Assembly: GCF_021266465.1 (NCBI RefSeq)
Contig: NZ_CP089848.1
Span: 1,426,001-1,490,000 of the forward strand
Direction: 5' to 3'
Length of the DNA stretch: 64,000 bases
From: Paralcaligenes sp. KSB-10
Lineage (GTDB): Bacteria > Pseudomonadota > Gammaproteobacteria > Burkholderiales > Burkholderiaceae_B
Positions 29,212-38,432 of the stretch are shown here, piece after piece. Numbering within the stretch: the stretch's first letter is position 1; every line of letters begins with the position of its first letter. Both the position numbers and the translations under genes were made by a program. Under the pieces are notes generated by a model. It was not told where the DNA came from. It did not search any database and saw nothing but the letters and a program-made list of their open reading frames with translations.

Positions 29212-30009
29212 ATGCCGGACCATAAATACACCAGACAGACCGTCACGAAGCTTATCGAATGGGTGCCCAAAAAGCTCTTTTCGATCGAAACGACGCGCGA
29301 TCCGGAATTTAATTTCAAGGCCGGGCAATTTGCCCGGCTGGGCCTGCCCGCCGGCCACGACAATGCGGAAATACCCACAATCTGGCGAGCCTACTCCATG
29401 GTTACCGCGCCCGCGCAAGACAAGCTGGGCTTCTATTCCATTGTGGTGCCCGAAGGCGAGTTCAGCCCGCGCCTGGCAGAATTGCGCCCCGGCGACTCGA
29501 TCTGCATCGACCGGACGGCCTTTGGCTTTCTGACCATAGACCGATTTGCCCGTGGCGGCGACCTATGGCTGCTGGCCACCGGCACAGGCCTGTCGGCCTA
29601 CCTGTCCATGTTGCAAGATGGCAACACCTGGACACAGTTCGACCGGATTATTTTGGTGCATGGGGTACGCACGATTGCCGAGCTGGCCTATCAAGCTGAA
29701 ATTCGCGATTGGGGCCGGAATTTTTCGTCTCCCGGACCGGCCGGCGCCCCCCGTGCCCAACTGACGTATCTGCCCATTCCCACCCGCGAAGCCCTGCCGG
29801 GCATGCCCCAGGAGCGCATCACGACCCTGATCGCCAATCGGCAGCTCGAAAATCTTGCTGGGCGCCCGCTGGATCCCCAGGTTTCGAAAGTCATGCTGTG
29901 CGGCAACCCGGACATGCTGGGCGAGGCACGCAAACTGCTGACCGGACTCGGTTTTGCGGTGGGCCGACGCGGCAACCTAGGGAATCTAGCAGTGGAAAAC
30001 TACTGGTAA
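29212..30009 (+). CDS. fpr: Ferredoxin--NADP(+) reductase
   Basis: FAD enzyme of 265 residues that exchanges electrons between NADPH and ferredoxin or flavodoxin. The FAD-binding motif is RAYSMVTAPAQDK (RxYS type) with EGEFSPRLAELRPGD, and the NADP domain begins LWLLATGTGLSAYLSML, with VMLCGNPDML later. It ends in AVENYW; the terminal aromatic group is typical of bacterial-class Fpr proteins. The position after fdxA suggests FdxA as a partner, which is inference. Confidence 0.94.
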   Translation: MPDHKYTRQTVTKLIEWVPKKLFSIETTRDPEFNFKAGQFARLGLPAGHDNAEIPTIWRAYSMVTAPAQDKLGFYSIVVPEGEFSPRLAELRPGDSICIDRTAFGFLTIDRFARGGDLWLLATGTGLSAYLSMLQDGNTWTQFDRIILVHGVRTIAELAYQAEIRDWGRNFSSPGPAGAPRAQLTYLPIPTREALPGMPQERITTLIANRQLENLAGRPLDPQVSKVMLCGNPDMLGEARKLLTGLGFAVGRRGNLGNLAVENYW

Positions 30010-30153
30010 TCCCGTTTACTTTGTGATTAGCTAATAACCTTACGAGCGTTAGCATCCTGATTTGCAACGTTCATTGTATTAGCTGGCCTGGCTATCATTC
30101 CGCCTGACCCGTACCGGCAAACAAGAACAATACTCCCACGAGGGGCTTTATCT

Positions 30154-31386
30154 ATGTCCATGCTGTATCAGCTACACGAAATGCAACGGTCTTTTTTGAC
30201 GCCGCTCGCAGCATTCACCGACACCGGGTCGCAACTGTTTTCCAATCCATACAGTCCATTTGCCTACACTCCGCTTTCGCGGCAGATAGCCGCCACCTAC
30301 GAGCTGGTGCATCGTCTGGGCAAAGACTATGAAAAACCCCAGTGGGGTATCGATACGATCGAGGTCGACGGCCGGCAAATACCGGTGGCGCCGCATAATG
30401 CGATCGAAAAATCATTTTGCAATCTGGTGCATTTCCAGCGGCAATCGCCGGCCGGATCCAAGAAAAACCCCACCGTCCTGCTGGTGGCGCCTCTTTCAGG
30501 GCATCATGCCACGCTGCTGCGCGATACCGTGCGCACGCTACTGCCTGAGCACGATGTCTATGTCACCGACTGGATCGACGCCCGCATGGTGCCTGTTTCG
30601 GCAGGTCCTTTTCATTTGAACGACTACGTCAAATACATTCAGGATTTCATCCGCTTCCTGGGCCCGGACGTGCACGTTATTTCGGTATGCCAGCCTACGG
30701 TGCCGGTGCTTGCGGCGATATCGCTCATGGCCAGCAACAAAGAGCCCTGCCTGCCGCGCAGCATGATCATGATGGGCGGTCCCATCGACGCCCGCAAAGC
30801 CCCCACACAAGTCAACCGGCTGGCCACGACCCAGCCTTACTCGTGGTTCGAGAACAACCTGATACATCGCGTTCCCACTCGTTATCCAGGCTCGGGACGG
30901 CTGGTCTATCCGGGGTTCCTGCAGCATGCGGGGTTCGTCGCCATGAATCCCGATCGGCACCTGCGCTCGCACTACGATTTCTACCTGCATCTGCTTGGAG
31001 GCGATAACGACGACGCCGACGCACACCGGCGCTTTTACGACGAATACAATGCCGTACTCGATATGCCGGCGGAGTTTTATCTGGACACCATCAAAACGGT
31101 ATTCCAGGAACATCAGTTGCCGTCGGGAACCTGGGAAGTCGACGGCCAGCGGGTCGATCCGGCGGCCATTACCACTGTCGCCCTGCTGACTATCGAAGGC
31201 GAACTCGACGATATCTCCGGTCAGGGCCAGACGCGCGCCGCCCAAAGCCTGTGCCGCAACATCGCCAAAGACCGCAAACAGCATTACACCGCGCCAAACT
31301 GCGGCCATTACGGCATTTTTGCCGGACGCCGCTGGCGTCAGACGATTTGCCCTAAAATAGCGGAATTCATACGCCAGTCCGCGTAA
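30154..31386 (+). CDS. phaZ: Intracellular polyhydroxyalkanoate depolymerase
   Basis: Mobilises stored PHA granules in the cytoplasm. The 410-residue protein matches the PhaZ intracellular type: MLYQLHEMQRSFLTPL at the N-terminus, LLVAPLSGHHATLLRDTV, and the nucleophile Cys in HVISVCQPTVPVLA in place of the lipase-box Ser. The C-terminal His lies in NCGHYGIFAGRRW. No signal peptide is seen, as expected for the intracellular class. It indicates that the organism stores PHA. Next on the same strand is rnfB, 56 bp away. Confidence 0.93.
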   Translation: MSMLYQLHEMQRSFLTPLAAFTDTGSQLFSNPYSPFAYTPLSRQIAATYELVHRLGKDYEKPQWGIDTIEVDGRQIPVAPHNAIEKSFCNLVHFQRQSPAGSKKNPTVLLVAPLSGHHATLLRDTVRTLLPEHDVYVTDWIDARMVPVSAGPFHLNDYVKYIQDFIRFLGPDVHVISVCQPTVPVLAAISLMASNKEPCLPRSMIMMGGPIDARKAPTQVNRLATTQPYSWFENNLIHRVPTRYPGSGRLVYPGFLQHAGFVAMNPDRHLRSHYDFYLHLLGGDNDDADAHRRFYDEYNAVLDMPAEFYLDTIKTVFQEHQLPSGTWEVDGQRVDPAAITTVALLTIEGELDDISGQGQTRAAQSLCRNIAKDRKQHYTAPNCGHYGIFAGRRWRQTICPKIAEFIRQSA

Positions 31387-31442
31387 GCCTCCTGGCCTGC
31401 CACATCTGATCGGGGGCCGTCATGGTCCCCGATTTTTATCTT

Positions 31443-32078
31443 ATGCACCCATCGCCGCTGATCGATCGAATCGACGCCATCCTGCCGCAAACGCAGTGTA
31501 CAAAGTGCGGCTACGATGCCTGCCGCCCCTATGCCGAAGCCCTGGCACACGATAACGAAGCCATCAATCGCTGCCCTCCCGGCGGAGAGGCCGGCATACA
31601 GGCACTGGCCATGCTGTTGCGCAAGCCGGTAATTCCACTGGACTCCGAATGCGGAGAGCACCAGCCGCTGCAGGTCGCCGTTATAGACGAAGCACATTGC
31701 ATCGGCTGCACTCTGTGCATTCAGGCCTGTCCGGTCGATGCCATCGTAGGCGCCAACAAACTTATGCACACCATCATTGCCGACCGCTGCACCGGCTGCG
31801 ATCTATGCGTAGCCCCCTGCCCCGTGGACTGCATCGACATGGTTCCCGCCGGCCACGACTGGACGCCCGCACGGGCCTCGGCGGCTCGCGTTCATCACCA
31901 ACAACGGCAAGCCCGGCTGCAGGCCCGCCACCCTGACGAATCGGCGCTGGCGGCTCGCACTCTGGCCAACAAAGCATCAGTTGCCAGCGCGGCGCAAAGC
32001 GATGCCGCCACCAGGCAGCACGTGATTGCCGACGCACTCGCCCGGGCTCGGGCCCGGCGCAACAAGGGCAACTCATGA
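31443..32078 (+). CDS. rnfB: RnfB-like iron-sulfur electron-transport protein
   Basis: A 211-residue protein with a four-Cys cluster domain near the N-terminus ([18 protein letters not shown] ... INRCPPGG) and a double 4Fe-4S ferredoxin domain ([18 protein letters not shown] and [18 protein letters not shown]). It lacks the N-terminal membrane helix of full RnfB and no other rnf/rsx genes are nearby. It is therefore the stand-alone betaproteobacterial form whose redox partner is unclear. The C-terminal tail is Ala/Arg/Gln-rich. I start at [11 protein letters not shown] (31443); the stop overlaps the nth start (ATGA). Confidence 0.9.
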   Translation: MHPSPLIDRIDAILPQTQCTKCGYDACRPYAEALAHDNEAINRCPPGGEAGIQALAMLLRKPVIPLDSECGEHQPLQVAVIDEAHCIGCTLCIQACPVDAIVGANKLMHTIIADRCTGCDLCVAPCPVDCIDMVPAGHDWTPARASAARVHHQQRQARLQARHPDESALAARTLANKASVASAAQSDAATRQHVIADALARARARRNKGNS

Positions 32079-32713
32079 ACGCCGCCAAGCGCGCCCAGAT
32101 CTTCGCCCGCCTGCAAGCCGCCAACCCGGCACCCACCACCGAGTTGCTTTACGACAGCACATTCCAGCTATTGATTGCCGTCATGCTCTCGGCGCAGGCC
32201 ACTGACAAATCGGTGAATCTGGCCACACGGCGGTTTTTCCCCGATCACGGCACTCCGGCCGGCCTGCTGGCCCTGGGCGAGGCCGGCCTGGCCGATCTGA
32301 TCAAAACCATAGGCCTGTACAAAACCAAGGCCAAAAACGTCATTAAAACCTGCGGGATCCTGCTTGAACAGCATCAGGGCCAGGTGCCCGGCGATCGAAC
32401 CGCCCTTGAAGCCTTGCCAGGGGTGGGCCGCAAAACGGCCAATGTGGTGCTCAACACGGCATTTGGCAAGCCAACCATTGCCGTCGACACGCACATTTTC
32501 CGGGTCGCCAACCGTACCGGCCTGGCTCCCGGAAAAAACGTGCTTCAGGTCGAACAAAAGCTGGAAAAGCTCATTCCCAAAGAGTACATTCTGAATGCCC
32601 ATCATTGGCTGATCTTGCACGGTCGATACATATGTATAGCCCGCAAGCCGAAATGCCCGCAATGCGGAATTGCCGATTTGTGCGAATTCAAGGGCAAAAC
32701 CCCAGCCCTATAA
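32075..32713 (+). CDS. nth: Endonuclease III
   Basis: Base-excision-repair glycosylase/AP lyase acting on oxidised pyrimidines. The 212-residue protein has the helix-hairpin-helix [14 protein letters not shown] with the catalytic Lys, followed by the catalytic Asp in [13 protein letters not shown]. The C-terminal 4Fe-4S cluster motif CX6CX2CX5C is intact ([17 protein letters not shown]). It is translationally coupled to the rnfB-like gene by a four-base overlap, a common arrangement. Confidence 0.97.
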   Translation: MNAAKRAQIFARLQAANPAPTTELLYDSTFQLLIAVMLSAQATDKSVNLATRRFFPDHGTPAGLLALGEAGLADLIKTIGLYKTKAKNVIKTCGILLEQHQGQVPGDRTALEALPGVGRKTANVVLNTAFGKPTIAVDTHIFRVANRTGLAPGKNVLQVEQKLEKLIPKEYILNAHHWLILHGRYICIARKPKCPQCGIADLCEFKGKTPAL

Positions 32714-32829
32714 AATGAAATTCACTTAAGGGTTTTCCATAGACCTATGTAAAACCCCGATGGCATTTTGCCTGGGTGGAATGCATACTCGCGCCTATTC
32801 GAAAATAGTTTTCTATCAAACTGGCTGGC

Positions 32830-33603
32830 ATGAGCGACTACATCCTAGAAACCAAAAACCTGGTCAAGGAATTCCGGGGCTTCGTCGCGGTAAGCGATGT
32901 CAATCTGCAAGTGAAGCGCGGTCATATCCATGCGTTGATCGGCCCCAATGGGGCAGGCAAAACCACCTGCTTCAACCTGCTCACGAAATTTCTCACTCCC
33001 ACGTCGGGCAAAATCATTTTCTCCGACGTTGAAATCACTCATGAGCAGCCCGCTCAAATCGCGCGCCGCGGCATTATCCGCTCCTTCCAGATCTCCGCCG
33101 TATTCCCGCAACTGACCCTGCTCGAAAATGTGCGTATCGGCCTGCAGCGCACCACAGGGCTATCGTTTCATTTCTGGCGCAGCGACTCCTGCCTGAAGCG
33201 CCTGAACGATCGCGCCATGCACCTGCTCGATCAAGTCGATCTCGCCGATTTCGCCGACGAACACACCGTCAATCTACCCTACGGCCGCAAACGAGCGCTT
33301 GAAATCGCCACCACGCTGGCCATGGAACCCGAACTCATGCTGCTCGACGAGCCCACCCAGGGAATGGGGCACGAAGACGTCGACCGCGTTACGCAACTGA
33401 TCAAGAAAGTCAGCGCGGGCCGCACTATTCTCATGGTTGAACATAATATGAATGTCGTTTCTTCTATCGCCGACGAAATCACTGTGCTGGCGCGCGGCGC
33501 GGTGCTGGCCGAAGGAAACTATCAGCAGGTATCGAGTAATCCAGCCGTAATGGAAGCCTATATGGGCTCCACCGAGGTCGCACTCGAAGGAGCGCACGGA
33601 TGA
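32830..33603 (+). CDS. livG: Branched-chain amino-acid-type ABC transporter ATP-binding protein LivG
   Basis: First ATPase of a five-gene uptake operon (257 residues). Walker A is GPNGAGKTTCFNLL, the signature helix is the LivG-type LPYGRKRALEIATTLA, and Walker B is LMLLDEPTQGMG. It belongs to the HAAT family, which takes up branched-chain amino acids, amides, urea or aromatic acids; the substrate is not predictable here. It overlaps livF by four bases (ATGA). Confidence 0.92.
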   Translation: MSDYILETKNLVKEFRGFVAVSDVNLQVKRGHIHALIGPNGAGKTTCFNLLTKFLTPTSGKIIFSDVEITHEQPAQIARRGIIRSFQISAVFPQLTLLENVRIGLQRTTGLSFHFWRSDSCLKRLNDRAMHLLDQVDLADFADEHTVNLPYGRKRALEIATTLAMEPELMLLDEPTQGMGHEDVDRVTQLIKKVSAGRTILMVEHNMNVVSSIADEITVLARGAVLAEGNYQQVSSNPAVMEAYMGSTEVALEGAHG

Positions 33604-34313
33604 GCACCCACGCACTCGAGATTTCCGACCTGCATGCCTGGTACGGCGAATCCCATGTACTGCATGGCGTCAACCTGACCGTCCATCAGGGCGAGGTGGT
33701 AACGCTGCTGGGCCGCAACGGTTCGGGCCGTACCACCACGCTGCGGGCCATGCTTGGGCTGACCGGCTCGCGCAAAGGCTCCATCCGCATTCGCGGCACC
33801 GAGTCGATCAATCTTCCCACCTACAAAATCGCCCATCTGGGCATAGGCTATTGCCCCGAAGAGCGCGGCATTTTCGCCGGCCTGTCCTGCGAAGAAAACC
33901 TCCTGCTGCCCCCCACGGTCGGAGACACCCTGGGCGGCGGCATGTCGCTGGCCGAAATCTACGAAATGTTCCCCAACCTGCAGGAACGCCGGTATTCGCC
34001 CGGCACCCGCCTGTCGGGAGGAGAGCAGCAAATGCTGGCGGTTGCCCGAATTCTGCGCACCGGCGCCAATCTGCTTTTGCTCGACGAAATTTCCGAAGGG
34101 CTCGCGCCGGTCATAGTCCAGGCCCTGGCCCGCATGATCAAGATCCTCAAGGGAAAGGGCTACACCATCATCATGGTGGAACAGAATTTCCGTTTTGCGG
34201 CGCCTTTGGCCGACCGCTTTTATGTCATGGAGCACGGCCAGATCGTAGAACAATTTAGTGCGGCTGAATTGCCAGCCAAACAAGACGTGCTTAACACGCT
34301 GCTCGGCGTTTAA
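33600..34313 (+). CDS. livF: Branched-chain amino-acid-type ABC transporter ATP-binding protein LivF (Walker A Lys replaced)
   Basis: Second ATPase of the uptake system (237 residues). The signature RLSGGEQQMLAVAR and Walker B LLLLDEISEGLAP are normal. The Walker A reads GRNGSGRTTTLRAM: the invariant lysine is Arg (CGT codon). Some LivF relatives carry Arg here, but it usually weakens ATP hydrolysis, so LivG may carry the main activity. Length is typical. Confidence 0.9.
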   Translation: MSTHALEISDLHAWYGESHVLHGVNLTVHQGEVVTLLGRNGSGRTTTLRAMLGLTGSRKGSIRIRGTESINLPTYKIAHLGIGYCPEERGIFAGLSCEENLLLPPTVGDTLGGGMSLAEIYEMFPNLQERRYSPGTRLSGGEQQMLAVARILRTGANLLLLDEISEGLAPVIVQALARMIKILKGKGYTIIMVEQNFRFAAPLADRFYVMEHGQIVEQFSAAELPAKQDVLNTLLGV

Positions 34314-34365
34314 TCACAAAATACTGCCGGAGTACCCGGTATAACAATACAAAGGAGAGCCTTCA

Positions 34366-35577
34366 ATGAAACTGCGTACACTATCCGCAGCCTTCGCCCT
34401 AGCAGGACTTAGCTTTACCGGGCTAAGCCACGCGGCAGGCATTTCTAACGACGTTATACGCATCGGCTTCATCACCGATATGTCGGGCGTCTACTCCGAC
34501 ATCGACGGCAAGGCCGGCGCCGATGCCATCCGCATGGCCATCGCCGACGCCGGCGGTGAAATCAACGGCAAGAAAATCGAACTGCTTGTTGCAGACCATC
34601 AAAACAAAGCCGACATCGGCTCCGCGACCGCACGTCAATGGTTCGACGAAAAACACCTGGACATGCTGGTGGGCGGCACCAACTCCGGCGTAAACCTGGC
34701 CATGGTCACGGTTGCGGCAGAAAAACACAAACCCATGTTCGCGGTCGGACCAGGCTCGTCCAACCTGACCAACGCCAGCTGCACACCCTATAGCATCCAC
34801 TACGGCTACGACACGGTGGCGCTGGCCCGCGGCACCGCCAACCATATGGTTGCGCAAGGCGACAAGTCCTGGTTCTTCCTGACGGCCGACTATGCCTTCG
34901 GCCATTCCCTGCAGCGCGACGCCACCGCGGTTGTCAAGAAAGCCGGCGGCACAGTGGTAGGCAGCGTCGATGCGCCGCTCAGCACCACCGATTTCTCTTC
35001 GTATCTGCTGCAGGCTCAGTCCTCCAAGGCCAAGGTCCTGGCACTGGCCAATGCGGGCGGCGACTTCGTCAACTCGGTCAAGGCCGCCAAGGAATTCGGC
35101 ATTACCAAAACCATGAAGCTGGCCGGCTTGCTGGTGTTCATCAACGATATCCACGCCCTGGGCCTGGAAGCGACTCAGGGCCTGTACCTGACCAGCGCCT
35201 GGTACTGGAACAAAGACGATGCATCGCGCAAATGGGCTCAGCGTTTCTACAAAGAAGAAAACCGCATGCCCTCGTACCTGCAAGCGGGCGACTACTCCGC
35301 CGTGTCGTTCTACCTGAAAGCCGTCAAGGCCACAGGCACCGACGATGGCGATACCATCATGAAATGGGTCAAATCGCACAAGGTCAACGACTTCTTCGCC
35401 GGCAACGGCTATGTGCGCGAAGACGGCACGCTGATACACGACATGTACCTGATGCAAGTCAAATCGCCGGCCGAATCCAAATCACCCTGGGATTACGTCA
35501 AACTGGTTAAAACCCTGCCAGGCGAGCAAATCTACACTACGCTGGCCGAATCAACCTGCAAACTCGTTAAAAAATAA
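34366..35577 (+). CDS. livK: ABC transporter periplasmic substrate-binding protein (LivK type)
   Basis: A 403-residue binding protein with a signal peptide cleaved around GLSHA-AGISN. The periplasmic-binding fold is clear: VIRIGFITDMSGVYSDIDG at the start of lobe 1, WFFLTADYAFGHSL and DFSSYLLQAQSSKAKVLALA in the middle. It is a clear paralogue of the truncated gene at 49053-50029. It sits between the ATPase and permease genes, and a strong hairpin follows it (35587-35629), as expected for a subunit needed in excess. Confidence 0.92.
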   Translation: MKLRTLSAAFALAGLSFTGLSHAAGISNDVIRIGFITDMSGVYSDIDGKAGADAIRMAIADAGGEINGKKIELLVADHQNKADIGSATARQWFDEKHLDMLVGGTNSGVNLAMVTVAAEKHKPMFAVGPGSSNLTNASCTPYSIHYGYDTVALARGTANHMVAQGDKSWFFLTADYAFGHSLQRDATAVVKKAGGTVVGSVDAPLSTTDFSSYLLQAQSSKAKVLALANAGGDFVNSVKAAKEFGITKTMKLAGLLVFINDIHALGLEATQGLYLTSAWYWNKDDASRKWAQRFYKEENRMPSYLQAGDYSAVSFYLKAVKATGTDDGDTIMKWVKSHKVNDFFAGNGYVREDGTLIHDMYLMQVKSPAESKSPWDYVKLVKTLPGEQIYTTLAESTCKLVKK

Positions 35578-35586
35578 AACTTTGTT

Positions 35587-35629
35587 ATAAAAGATCTGCT
35601 TCCTGCCCTGCGGGGGGCAGATCTTTTAT
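35587..35629 (+). terminator. Hairpin after livK inside the operon
   Basis: A perfect 13-bp stem (ATAAAAGATCTGC / GCAGATCTTTTAT) with a 17-base GC-rich loop, 10 bases after the livK stop and 43 bases before livH. A short T-run is part of the right arm. In this position it may partly terminate or stabilise the upstream message so that livK is expressed above livHM. Confidence 0.7.
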
Positions 35630-35671
35630 TAACCCGGGAATTTTGCATTTTGTCATGGATTTTTAACAAAT

Positions 35672-36559
35672 ATGACTGAAATATTCGGCATACCCATACA
35701 AGCGCTGCTGGGTCAGTTATTGCTGGGCTTAGTAAACGGTTCGTTTTACGCGGTACTTTCCCTTGGTCTGGCTGTCATATTCGGTCTGCTCAATGTCATC
35801 AATTTTGCTCACGGCGCGCTTTATATGCTGGGCGCCTTCGTTGCGTGGATGGGCTTGCAGTATCTGGGCCTGAATTACTGGGCCATGCTGATCATCGCGC
35901 CGATTATTGTCGGGCTGTTCGGCATTGTCATCGAACGCCTGCTCCTCAAACACTTGTACAAGCTCGATCATTTGTACGGCCTTTTGCTGACCTTCGGCCT
36001 GACACTGCTCATCGAAGGCCTTTTCCGCAGCCTTTATGGCGTTTCAGGACAGCCCTACGCCACTCCAAAGATTTTGCAAGGCGGCGTCAACCTCGGGTTC
36101 ATGTACCTGCCCATTTATCGCGGCTGGGTTATCGTGGCCTCGCTGCTTGCATGCCTGGGAACCTGGCTGGTCATCGAAAAAACACGCCTTGGCGCCTTGC
36201 TGCGCGCGGGCACCGAAAATCCGAAACTGGTTGAGGCGTTCGGCGTCAACGTGCCCCTGGTCGTGACCCTGACCTTCGGATTCGGCGTCGGCCTCGCCGG
36301 ATTCGCCGGCGTGCTGGCCGCCCCGATACTGCAGGTTTCTCCGCTAATGGGACAAAACCTGATCATCGTGGTTTTTGCCGTGGTGGTTATTGGCGGCATG
36401 GGCTCCATCCTCGGGTCTATCGTCACCGGTCTGGCTTTGGGCATTATCGAAGGCCTCACCAAAGTGTTCTGGCCCGAAGCATCCAACACGGTTGTCTTCA
36501 TCATTATGGTCATTGTGCTGTTGGTGCGCCCCGCAGGCCTGTTCGGGAAAGAGAAATGA
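35672..36559 (+). CDS. livH: Branched-chain amino-acid-type ABC transporter permease LivH
   Basis: A 295-residue inner-membrane permease with about eight hydrophobic helices. Family segments include LVNGSFYAVLSLGLAVIFGL and INFAHGALYMLGAFV near the N-terminus and FAVVVIGGMGSILGSIVTGL near the C-terminus, the cytoplasmic coupling loop with the ATPases. It overlaps livM by four bases. Confidence 0.93.
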   Translation: MTEIFGIPIQALLGQLLLGLVNGSFYAVLSLGLAVIFGLLNVINFAHGALYMLGAFVAWMGLQYLGLNYWAMLIIAPIIVGLFGIVIERLLLKHLYKLDHLYGLLLTFGLTLLIEGLFRSLYGVSGQPYATPKILQGGVNLGFMYLPIYRGWVIVASLLACLGTWLVIEKTRLGALLRAGTENPKLVEAFGVNVPLVVTLTFGFGVGLAGFAGVLAAPILQVSPLMGQNLIIVVFAVVVIGGMGSILGSIVTGLALGIIEGLTKVFWPEASNTVVFIIMVIVLLVRPAGLFGKEK

Positions 36560-37521
36560 ATCGTAAACTAATCGCGTATCTGCTGGCCGTAGTCATTATT
36601 GCCCTGCTGCCGGCAATGGGCGCCTACCCCATCTTCGTCATGAAGGTATTGTGCTACGCCTTGTTCGCCTGCGCCTTCAACCTGCTGCTGGGCTACACCG
36701 GCCTGCTTTCCTTCGGCCATGCCGCCTTCCTGGGCGGAGCCGCCTACGCCGCGGGTTATGCCCTGACGGCATGGGGCATGCCAACCCTGGCGGGGCTGAT
36801 ATTCGGCACTGCCGTGGCTGCCGTCATGGGGCTGGTCATGGGCTTACTGGCAATTCGCCGCAGCGGCATTTACTTCGCCATGATTACCCTGGCCATGGCC
36901 CAGATGGTGTTCTTCTTCTTCCTGCAGGCGCCTTTCACGCATGGCGAGGATGGCTTGCAAGGCATACCGCGCGGCGATCTCTTCGGCCTGGATCTGTCCA
37001 ACGACCTGAATCTGTATTACGTGGTCATGGCCATTTTCTTTATCGGCTACGCCATTTGCTGGCGCACCATCAATTCGCCCTTCGGGCAGGTGCTCAAGGC
37101 CATACGCGAAAATGAACCGCGCGCCATATCGCTGGGCTACAACGTCAACAGCTTCAAGCTGCTGGCGTTCGTGCTGTCGGCGACCCTGGCCGGCCTGGCC
37201 GGCGCAACCAAGGCCCTCGTATTCGTCTCGGCCACCTTGTCGGATGCCACTTGGGGCATGTCCGGCCTGGTCATACTCATGACCCTCATCGGCGGCCTGG
37301 GTACCTTCACCGGCCCGGTGTTGGGCGCTTTCATCGTGGTCATGCTCGAGAATAAGGTGGGTGAACTCGGCCGCTTCCTGAGCCGTTCAACCGGGGTGGA
37401 ATGGTTCCAGATCCTGGGCGAGTCGGTCACCATCGTGATCGGGCTGATCTTCATCATCTGCGTCATGGCCTTCCGCCGTGGCATTGTGGGTGAAATCGTG
37501 CATCGGCTCAAAATGAGATGA
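36556..37521 (+). CDS. livM: Branched-chain amino-acid-type ABC transporter permease LivM
   Basis: Second permease of the system (321 residues, eight to ten hydrophobic helices). It shows the LivM pattern FNLLLGYTGLLSFGHAAFLG and the late loop MTLIGGLGTFTGPVLGAF. It is the last intact gene of the operon. A decayed DUF1330 gene follows on the same strand with its own GGAGGAG site. Confidence 0.93.
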   Translation: MNRKLIAYLLAVVIIALLPAMGAYPIFVMKVLCYALFACAFNLLLGYTGLLSFGHAAFLGGAAYAAGYALTAWGMPTLAGLIFGTAVAAVMGLVMGLLAIRRSGIYFAMITLAMAQMVFFFFLQAPFTHGEDGLQGIPRGDLFGLDLSNDLNLYYVVMAIFFIGYAICWRTINSPFGQVLKAIRENEPRAISLGYNVNSFKLLAFVLSATLAGLAGATKALVFVSATLSDATWGMSGLVILMTLIGGLGTFTGPVLGAFIVVMLENKVGELGRFLSRSTGVEWFQILGESVTIVIGLIFIICVMAFRRGIVGEIVHRLKMR

Positions 37522-37582
37522 ACACTATTAGCCACTGACGTGGGAAGGAATAAAGAGCCGCATATTCTATGGAGGAGACGGC

Positions 37583-37894
37583 ATGGCCGGATATATCATT
37601 GTCGGCGCCAACTTGATAGCTCCAGAGCAGCACGAGGTATATAAACGTTGGGTAACTTGCGACTGAGAAATATGGAGGTGTTATTTGATCCGAGGCGGAA
37701 AGGTTGAAACGCTAGAGGGAAATTGGCGCGCCTCACGCATGGTGGTCCTGCATTTCGATAGCGTTGACAAAGCCAAAGAATGGTATGCCTCCTATGAATG
37801 GAAAATGGCCGTGCAGGCGCGACAAGGCGTCTCAGTTTCCAATGTGATTGTGTGCGAAGGTCTGGATGCCTACGGAGTGTTAGTACAAACGTAA
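37583..37894 (+). pseudogene. DUF1330-family gene with two compensating frameshifts
   Basis: Read in three pieces this is one small DUF1330 protein: MAGYIIVGANLIAPEQHEVY then KRWVT from 37583, ATEKYGG in the +1 frame (about 37656-37676), then YLIRGGKVETLEGNW back in the first frame to the stop at 37894. One extra base near 37655 and one missing base near 37677 put a TGA at 37664 in the main frame. The start has a good GGAGGAG site. GGAGGT just before the TTG at 37685 could restart translation, but it derives from the coding sequence. Function of DUF1330 proteins is unknown. A sequencing error is the alternative explanation. Confidence 0.8.
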
Positions 37895-38344
37895 TCCATC
37901 CATCACAGACGGGAAGTTGACGAACCCAATGAACATGAGAGCCAGCCTCTCGAGACTTGCCGATGGACGGTGGGCCATTCTTTGTGACGCGTCCTTAACA
38001 TTGAGGTTGTAAGGGTTCCGGTCAGCACACCTTGACGCCCACGCAAGCGGGCGGGCTTGGTCGGACGAAGAGTAGTCGGAGAAACGCGATGGCCGGCAGC
38101 TAGTCCCAGAAGCAGCCGTAGGGATTGGTATAGACTCGTTGGTCCCCGTAGATTATTGCGGAGGGTCTTTAACCGAGGAGCCAATATCAAGCTTTGCGAC
38201 TCTCTGGACGAGGACGATGGCGCGCAATGTACGCAGCCATGGTGCGAAGCACCTTTGCAAGCTCCAGGTCACTTAACGCCATGGCTTTTCTTGTAATATC
38301 AGTCCCTGGCGGCCTGCTAACCGGTGCCGCATCCCTAAGTTATT
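37895..38344. other. 450-bp spacer without recognisable gene
   Basis: Between the DUF1330 remnant and the IS66 target site I see only short open frames on both strands, with no ribosome sites or family motifs. A frame at 38057-38296 lacks any recognisable motif. The stretch may be degraded coding sequence, given the decay on both sides, but I cannot name its origin. Confidence 0.5.
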
Positions 38345-38432
38345 GAAGAACTGTAAGCGTCTGCCGAACACACCTTGATGGAGTGTAGCGATCGGGACGA
38401 TAGTTCCCACTTGTTTTTAGTGGGGACTATTC

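Noticed and set aside
35587-35629. End of the operon at the hairpin after livK
   Set aside because: Permease genes of the same transporter follow 43 bases later, with no new promoter visible, so it is more likely a partial terminator or stabiliser.
37685-37894. Separate small gene starting at TTG with a good GGAGGT site
   Set aside because: Its protein is the C-terminal part of the DUF1330 family and continues an upstream fragment in the same frame, so it is part of a broken gene.
38057-38296. A 79-codon open frame upstream of the IS66 element
   Set aside because: No ribosome site, no family pattern and atypical composition; left as unassigned spacer.
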